A stretch of DNA of 64,000 nucleotides from Xestospongia bergquistia (Eukaryota > Porifera > Demospongiae > Haplosclerida > Petrosiidae). Shown here one piece after another: positions 43,101-52,100 of this stretch. The DNA is taken from the NCBI GenBank assembly GCA_963965975.1, contig OZ014412.1, positions 13,902,849 to 13,966,848 on the forward strand, in the 5' to 3' direction. The stretch's first letter is position 1, and each line of letters starts with the position of its first letter. Below the pieces are notes generated by a model, which was not told where the DNA came from, did no database searches, and saw only the letters and a list, made by a program, of their open reading frames with translations. The position numbers and the translations under genes are program-made.

Positions 43101-46100
43101 ACAAGAACTAATACTGTACTAAAAGCATTTAGGCCAATGTAATAAAACTATTGATGATGATTCAATTATATTTCTGTGGTACCATAGAGTAGGTTGTGGT
43201 TAATGTGTATTAAGTGGTGGGAGTTATGCCGGATTCGCGTACTTGAATTCCAATACAATAGGACATTTTTGCCTACAGATACTGTAACTCTAACAAAAAA
43301 ACATTGCAAATTTACAAGTTACAAGACAAGCTACTGGACCAAATGGGAATCAAACAACCTAAGTAATTAATAAGGAGTTTGCGGTAAATGACGATTAGAG
43401 TGTACAATATAACCTTAAGGAAAGTAAAGATGAAACATTTCATAAGTTAATGTGTTGAGACATTCCTGCTACATAGTCTGATAAGGATTATTGGTAAGTT
43501 ATTATTTTAGTTCTTCAATGTGTTGATTTTTCTCTATAGCTTCCTTTTTCTGAGAAAGTGGACACACACCTGCTGCAAGCTCCTGTATTGAACCTATGTA
43601 TTGACTTGTTCTCCCTGAAATACCTCAACACATTCAAAGATATTAGGATGGGATTTTCTAACTACTCCCTGTAGACAACTGTGTCAACCCTCAAATGATT
43701 GTTTGTCCGTGGTCCTTCGTCTCATATAAATTCCACTCCGCTGTATGGAATGTTCAAGCTATATATGTGATTATCAAAATACGTAACAAATTCATTGATT
43801 CTTGGTAACTCTGGAGTATTTGCTTTTATTCCTTGCCATGCAAGACAAATGAAAGAATGAGAGAAAAGGTAAGAGCTGTTGTTCTACGTATAAATGACTT
43901 TAGTTGTTCAATGTTTTTGTTTGTATTGGATTTGCAGCCCAATGTCTTTAATTTTCTCTCAAAATTGCCTGGCAGAAATATTCTCTATAACATAGATGTT
44001 GGGAAATTCATTTGTATTACTTGTCTGATGGCAACTTCAAAGTCAGCAACCATAGTCTCAGGTTTGAAATATAGTTGTAGATTTGGAGCTTTCTCTAGAA
44101 TAATATGAAACAGTTTGTTGTAAGTAGCCCTGGATTTATTAGGGAAGAAAGTATGAACTGTCTGTTGCAAATGCAACTGTTTTATCATCTCCAGAACCAT
44201 CTTTCAGCTAAAAGAAATGACTCACCATATAATGGCATCATTGAAGAGACTTCTTCTTTTTACAACATTGTTGCTAAACTCATCAAACTATGTTTTTGTT
44301 GGTATATAATTGATCCAAGAAGTTTATGAAATTTAGGTAAATCTTTCAACGAGACTTACTGTAATGTTTTGAATATTAATTACAATGAAAATTCAAGAAT
44401 ATCCATTAATTAGAAATACGGTATACATAAGCAAAGACCAACCATTTTATTAAAATTTGAGAAGGTGAACCTGGATGATACCCCATGAAGCAATAGCAAA
44501 GTTAAGTCATTACAAAGAAACATAAACAAATCTTCACAGACAAGTTGAGTACACTCACTTAACATGTGACTAAACTGTACTTGAAGGAAAACCACAAACC
44601 CAAGTTTGTAGACCTCAGCCTCTACCCTATTTTTGAAAATGCCAATAAACCTGAGATATGTAGATTGCTGTCATCGGGCATAAATGAACTGTACATTATA
44701 GTGAGTTGTAACTGTTCTGAACCGAGTTGGAGATTATATCTGTGTGATGATAATAAAGAAATGATCAACCTATTACTTAATCTGGACAACAGCTGTGATG
44801 ACATCCTGATAAGATTTTAAATCATTGTCAATGGAAAGTAAATTCTCTGTTCTTGACCACTCCCAGGTTATCAGCAGCTGCTCCTTGATGAACACAATCA
44901 TAGAAATTAGTAATTTTTAATACCATGAGGGCTTGTATCATTATACCTACTCACCAAATGGGATGAAGTAGATAAATGCCATGTTTCAGAAGAAGATGGA
45001 CATCATCCTTGAAGGAGTACTATAAACAATTTATTACATAAATGATATCTGTGTAACTGGTGCTAAGGACAAAAAAACATCTCCATAACCTGAAGAATTA
45101 CTGATACAACCAAAACACCATGATATAAGAGTAAAACAGTCAAAATGTAAGTTTTTCTTTGAAAGACTTAAGTATTTATTGGGTCATGTGATAGATGTAG
45201 AAGACTTGGATGCTAAGAGTGATTAAATTAATGCTATTTTAAATGCTACCAAACTGCAATATATCCTGGAGTTACATTCCCTTCTAAGCCTAATCAATTA
45301 TTTTGGTATATTATTTCTATTTATCCACAATATTACAACATCTAAATAACCTGTTAAAGAAGTGATATGAAGTGGGTGTGGTCTACACTATGTGACAAAC
45401 CTGTTGATGCTGCTAGACAAGGATTAGTGTCATAAAAGTATTTAACATATTATAATCCAGGATTACCCATTCTTCTAAGAATAAAGACTTCTTAATATGG
45501 TATTGGCTGGTGTTGTCACATGTGTGTAAAGATGCCAGTGAAAAGCCAATTGATTATACATCTAGAGCCTTAACCAAAGAGCAAATAATTATTTTTTTAA
45601 AAAAGGAGAAGTATTATTCATAGTGTTTGGTATTATGAAGTTCCATCAATATTTAAAACATGTCTACCTTATTAATGTGCACTTAATTATGTACTGTATT
45701 AGTTTTACTAAAACATGTGTATCTAATCAAGTTAGCAATAAGAAAGTTACTCAAAAGAGTTGTTCATGATGTGTGACTATTGTAAAAATGGACCTAAATG
45801 GACTGAAGATAATGTTATTAAGGAAAGTAAATATTTGACATTTCTGGTTATATGGCTGATGGTTAGGTGCAGTAGAAGAGACACATAGATCAATTGTTTG
45901 TTACAGAAGGAATTAATTCTGACTATCATCACCTTGGCATAGAACATCCTGTCACATTTGTGACAATCAAGAACCGATCGATCCTACTATAAATGATAAC
46001 TGTTTACCTATGGAATCAATCGATGCTAATCAATGCCTAATGATATCTAAGAGAACTCTAGTGATCATACTTGTCCCACAATCAGTTTGTAATCCTTCTG

Positions 46101-49100
46101 AATGAGTCATTGACATACATGTACCATAATGTTGTAGTATATTGATTTAAGTGGAAGGGATATCACATATATGTTGTGTCATTGTGTGTGTGGTTTTTGA
46201 TTGAGCATTATTAACCCTTTATATAATTCATCTAAATCATCTAGCTATAAGATTTTTACTAAAAGAGAGAGCAAACTTGTTGGACATAAAGTACATGTAC
46301 CGTATTAACATACAGTTTATTACATGATGTTTTTCATGTCTATTGTATGTAAAGGGTTAATAAATAGAGCATCACATGTAGTGATAGACTGATCTCGTAA
46401 CCTTATTTGTTCTATGTGTTAAGTAGAAATCTTTGTGTAATCTATATCTAGAATGAACAACAGTTATCACAATTAGAAGTATAACTCTATTCATGAAAAA
46501 TGTTGACATAATACTATCCAAAACACTTTATGTGTCATTTTGTGCATACAAAGGTTATGTTATTGATTCATATATGAATATAAATATTTATTGTAAACAT
46601 TTGTTAACATCTGTAAAGATGAGATGCTACATCATAATATTGTATCCATGACAACATTATATTATATATGTAGCAAAAACAGGATCATGATAATCGGCAA
46701 ATGTAATTAAGTTATGTTTTTTTTTACATATCTACAAGTAGTAATGATAATTATAATTATAGAAAAGTAGTTGTAATTGTAATTGATTACTGTTGAAGTA
46801 AATGTAATGATAATGTTGAAATGATCAAAAGTTGTAATGGAAGTTGATTTACATTGAGGCTCTAATGGACACATCACTAGTATATAGTATAGTAAATATT
46901 TGATACTAACCTCATCAATAGCATTTGGATTAGCTCCTTTGTTAATTAAAAATGTAGCAACTTCAGTCTTTCCATGCATTGCTGCCACATGCAAAGGAGT
47001 CAACAACTAAAAGATATAGACAACATTAGTAACACAATACAAAGTAGTACATAGATTGTACTGGTACATTATGTCACATTGTTGACTACTACTTTAAATA
47101 GTATCACAATATAACTAGTTGTTATAACAATGTAGGTGTAGTATGATAAGATTGATATTACTGATAAGAAACACTGAACATGGAACATGTTCTTTCCTAT
47201 TTTTGTTTCAGTATTTTGGTACTAGTTCTAAAACTAAATTTAGTACATGAACTAAATATGACACTTGTCACATTATTTGGTTAAAACGACACATGTTACC
47301 CTAAAGAATTTGAAGTTAGCTGTTATGTATATGTGTATACACTGTTGCTAGGTAGACATTTTGTATATGATGTTTATTAAATTTGGTAACCAAGTAGTAG
47401 GATTGTTTTTCCTGAATACCAAGTATGACATACATCTGTACACAATACATGTATGTAACCATTTGATTGACACTATTTAGAGCAACAAGTGTGCTTTTCC
47501 AAAGTAAGTCACATTTTATATATTCTCAAAATTTCTATAATATATAACTATGATGTTTGCTACAATAGATCGTAAATGAAGGTAGCTTATTGTACTGTGT
47601 ACATTACACAAGAGTTCTACTGTTAATGTAGATATTGTGTAACACCAAACATAATAACAATGGAATATGATCAGTTGAAGAAGAAGCCTTGCAATTTTTT
47701 TGCAAATGATATAATAACAAAAAGTCATCACTCTTCCCAGTATGACAGAATTTTATACTACAATATTGACACTACCATTGAGTATCTTTTCTCATCTTAT
47801 AGGTGTAGCAGTATTGGCACCAGTAATGTTTGTTGTTTCGTTTCTGTTGGAAGTGACCCTACAATAATATAGAAGAATGGCTAGCATGTTTTCAACTATT
47901 GTACGAGCCAATGAGTTCAGTTCCAATATTGAGATAAAAGTCTTTCATGTTGTGAAATGATGGTTCAGAAAGAAAACATTGAAAAATGTAAGCATTTCTG
48001 ATAGCTACATCTATTTTAATTGTTTTCTTGATGTGACAATGTCAGCAACTATACTAAAGAAATCCAAAACAAATTCTTGTGTGTTGAATGTTGATTTGCA
48101 TTTTGTGAAATTGCTGTAAAGATTTTGTTTGTCTTGCCACAGTGCAATTACTAAATTACCACTCTGTAGTAGCTTCTACTCTCCTCTTTGTTTGAACTAC
48201 TCTGGAAAAAAAGCCCGGCAATAGCTTATTGTTCCACAGACATACATTTGGTCATCTAGCCTACCTAATCAAAGTGAAATGCTTCAAAAAATATCAAAGT
48301 GGACATCATGATATTTCCTACTATGTTTCTTGTAAGATCTTTCACTACATATGCTCATAGTTCACTTTCTGATCCTTTCTTTTTAGTGACATGAAATTTA
48401 GATTCAAACCCATTTTTACTATTATCCCTAGTTCAAACCTTAATTTCTCATTTTATAGTTTTTTTTTTTTACTTTGTATTGTTTCATACTAGACCATACA
48501 ATTGCTCATCAATACTTTATATAGCCGCCATTGGGATCACACATGCATTTGCTTATTTTGTTACAATGTATAATTTAGCCCATAGTAGAAGCAATGGATC
48601 CGAAGTCATCACTAGAGCAGAAATTCAGTACTTCATTTTATTTTACTTCTGTACTATGTATGAGTTGAGAAGAGCCCTTCATTAAAAAAAGATGTTATGC
48701 ATGGATGCAAGTAAGGTATTTTCTTTCCTGTTAAATACAACTAGCGCTGAAGTACATTTTAAGTTTATTCATTATTTGTTCACGTAGATGTCATGTGAAC
48801 ACACCACGTTTCTCTCGTGTTCGTGAAGATGCCTAAGAGAAAGAGACTGAGATCACTTACAAAGGAAGTTGTTGCAAGTGTCTATTACTATTTGAAGAAC
48901 TCAACAGGTGCAAACAGACCCAAGATCTCTGAAACAACGCTGATAGTTGATGATTTTGATCTTGAAGCCATCAGACAGAAAATCTACTACCTCTATCAGG
49001 CATTATCAGTCTTCTTTCTTCGTTAAAAGCCTTTTTACAGAACGATGGTGGCTTTGTAGCTGTATTAAATCGGAAAAGACAATATCTGGTTATTATTTAA

Positions 49101-52100
49101 TAATTGTTATAATAGAACATCTGTTCATATAATTAGAACTGTAATTTAGAATTTTCACGTGACAGATGAGTGACTTCTGAAGGCGAAGATTGTTATTTAT
49201 TAAATCCTCGAAGGTGTGCAATTTGAAGTATGTGAAAGGTATGCCATAAGATATGTATGGATTTTTCTAGCTTGTTACTTTCTCGTAGCACTAGAGAGCA
49301 AAATTTCACCTGTGTTGAGTTAGCATGAATGTAGATTATTAATATCACTCCTCGCAATGTCAGTTATAGAGCCCAGGTTGTGTCTATCAACTCTCAAGTA
49401 TGACGTTAAAAAATTATGAGGTGATTCACGTCTATCATTAAAAAGGGCTCCTTATTTGTAGTTTGTAAATTTGCAATGTTTGTTTCATTACAATTGTGGA
49501 TTACTTAGGCGAACTGGTACTATTGTATTGAATTCGAGTAGTCAAACCTGGCATAAATCATGTATGATTGTTCTATTTTTTTGATTTCGCGTGCTAGTAA
49601 AAGAAATCTTGGGTTATCTACATTTAAAAGTAGTAACATGTCTGCCAGATAGTTCACAACATCAACTGAGATAACCCATCTATCTTAGCTCACCACCCTT
49701 TCCTCCGGTAAAGAGACATCCTTGAATCCTGGCATATCAACAACAAACATCCTTAACAGAGCATTTTATGTATTGATAGACTGATTTTGTAACCTTTTTG
49801 ATTCTGAGTGTTAAATAAGAAATCCTCTCTAATCTATATTTAGAATGGACAACAGTTATCATTATTAGAAGTATAACTCTACTTTAAAAATGTTGGTATT
49901 ATATTATTTAAAAACACTCTATGTGTCATTTTGTAGACACAAATGTTACATTTAATGATTTACAAATAAATACAAATACATATTGTAAACACTTGTTAAC
50001 ATCATCAGATTAAATGCTACGACTGTATCCATGACAACATAATGTAATGTGTGTAGCAGTAATGGGGTAATGAATATGGTTGATTAAAAAGGAATGTTAG
50101 TATTTTGCTACTAGAACTAAAAGTAAATTTAGTACTTCATTTTATTTTATTTTTAATAACAATACAGGAAGTAATACTGTAATAAAACGATTTCAATTTA
50201 AGGTACTAGAACTAGTAATGATCATCTGTTTATATTTCTGTGGTGTCTTATAGTAGGTTGTGGTTTGGGCATATAGTGATATAATTCTGTAACAAAGTGG
50301 TCCTGTAGCAATGTAGTATAATTTTCCTGTACTGTTTTGTATTTGTGGAATCTACTTCATAGTCCAGTATATGAAGTGTTCTATACAGAAATTGAGATAA
50401 AACCTATAGTTCAGTTGTCCTTTTAATTTTATATCCTCTACTTGAACTGTAGTGAAATTTTATTAATTTGGTCTGGATTGTTATACACACTAATTGCTGT
50501 TTATGTAACATAACATATTAATATAAAGTGATTGTGTAGTATATTACATTAGAATAATGTGATCTAAATGTAAGCTAAAAATGCTAACCGCTGGGCACCA
50601 CATACTACATAGATGAAGGATAGGTCTAATGCACTTACAAGACAGTATATGTACAGTATATACAAAGAGGTACAAGAACTCATATCAGGATTAGACATAA
50701 TGATATTTTAAATTTTCAGCAATGACTAACAAAAACTAAATTCGGTAATGAATCTTTTGATTGTATTGTCTGTCCAATTTATCTCAAATAATTATGTAAT
50801 GAATATGTTTACTCATAGCTTAAATATGCTTTGTGTTATTTTATCAAAGTAATATCTTATTTCCATAAGTCCAGTTTTCTATAAACTACTTAATAATACA
50901 GCATTAATATGTGGTTCATTCATATACACTAGGATAAAGCCCCTTGATGTCATCAATGCTTAACATTAATTCATGTTGTCATTACCTCTGACAAGAAATC
51001 ATAAACTATTTAGAGTATTCACACCCATTTACAAGGTAAAATTATTTATAGTATACTTATATCACATGTATAAACATCAAATGTAAATTGATACAAAAAG
51101 CTCACTGAAAACAATGTCTAATATAACAACTACACGTGTAACTAAACTATATTGATTATGACATATTGAGAATGTAGAATATATAACGTAAGTATTGTAT
51201 TTCAATAAACATTCAAATGAACTATCTTAATTATATATATATTAATTCTTTTTAGCATTTCTATAATTTAAAACCTATATTATGTAACTAAACAAAATTA
51301 ATTACCATTATCTTACAATTTAGTGACACAGTATTCATATATAATAATTATGACATTAAAAAAATGATATTAACATCATATGGAAACCTCTGACACACAT
51401 AGTAATATATAAATTTATTTACTGCTATAAAAGAGCATATTGATTATATGTGTGGCTTATTAAAGCTTTAATGTAACTAAAGGAATTGTCTATAATATGT
51501 AGAACAATACTTTTCACCAAAATGTCTTGTAAATTCCTAAATGTTAGTACAATTGAAATAATATTAAGATAATTTATAATTAAATGATTTGTATAAACCT
51601 AAACTTGAAATGACTGCTAGTTATTTAGTTCCACTAAACAATATATAATCAATTAATATCATATTAACATTCTCCATATATTACAGGTACTATATACAGT
51701 TAAGTCATATAAGACGTAACCAAAATTTAATAGACCAATCTTCCTATATTAATCAGTAATTCCTATATAATTGTTTGACCTTTCATTTCTATTAGTTTAA
51801 CAGTGCCCATGTTATATATACTAACAGATCATGTACAAGAAGTAGAAAGACAGTCTAGTTCTTTCTAGTAATTTTAAGAAAATTACATAGTTTAGTGACA
51901 AATATTACTGTATAGATATCATAACAAGCTTATAGTGTATGGAGAGATTCTATAGACATTTGTATTTTCATACATGTTTACATAAACAAATCCATATATA
52001 AGGGAAACGTTTGTGACTTCCTTCATGCAGGCATGTTGTAATAAATAATATTCATAGTCATTTCAATTGATGAATTTAGTTTAGGAATATGACTTTCATT

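Larger units (their letters stand above)
38303..46910 (-). other. Intron 3, transposon graveyard
   Basis: 8.6 kb. The centre (39.7-45.7 kb) is built from at least five kinds of broken transposable elements, mostly on the plus strand. From 38,303 to 39,740 and 45,700 to 46,360 I see no coding sequence. The end (46,365-46,690) is repeated at 49,755-50,080. Confidence 0.65.

Noticed and set aside
5270-50290. CRISPR-like array from recurring intronic blocks
   Set aside because: Blocks are hundreds of bases long, diverged and unevenly spaced, and the genome is animal-like. No short regular repeats with spacers are present.
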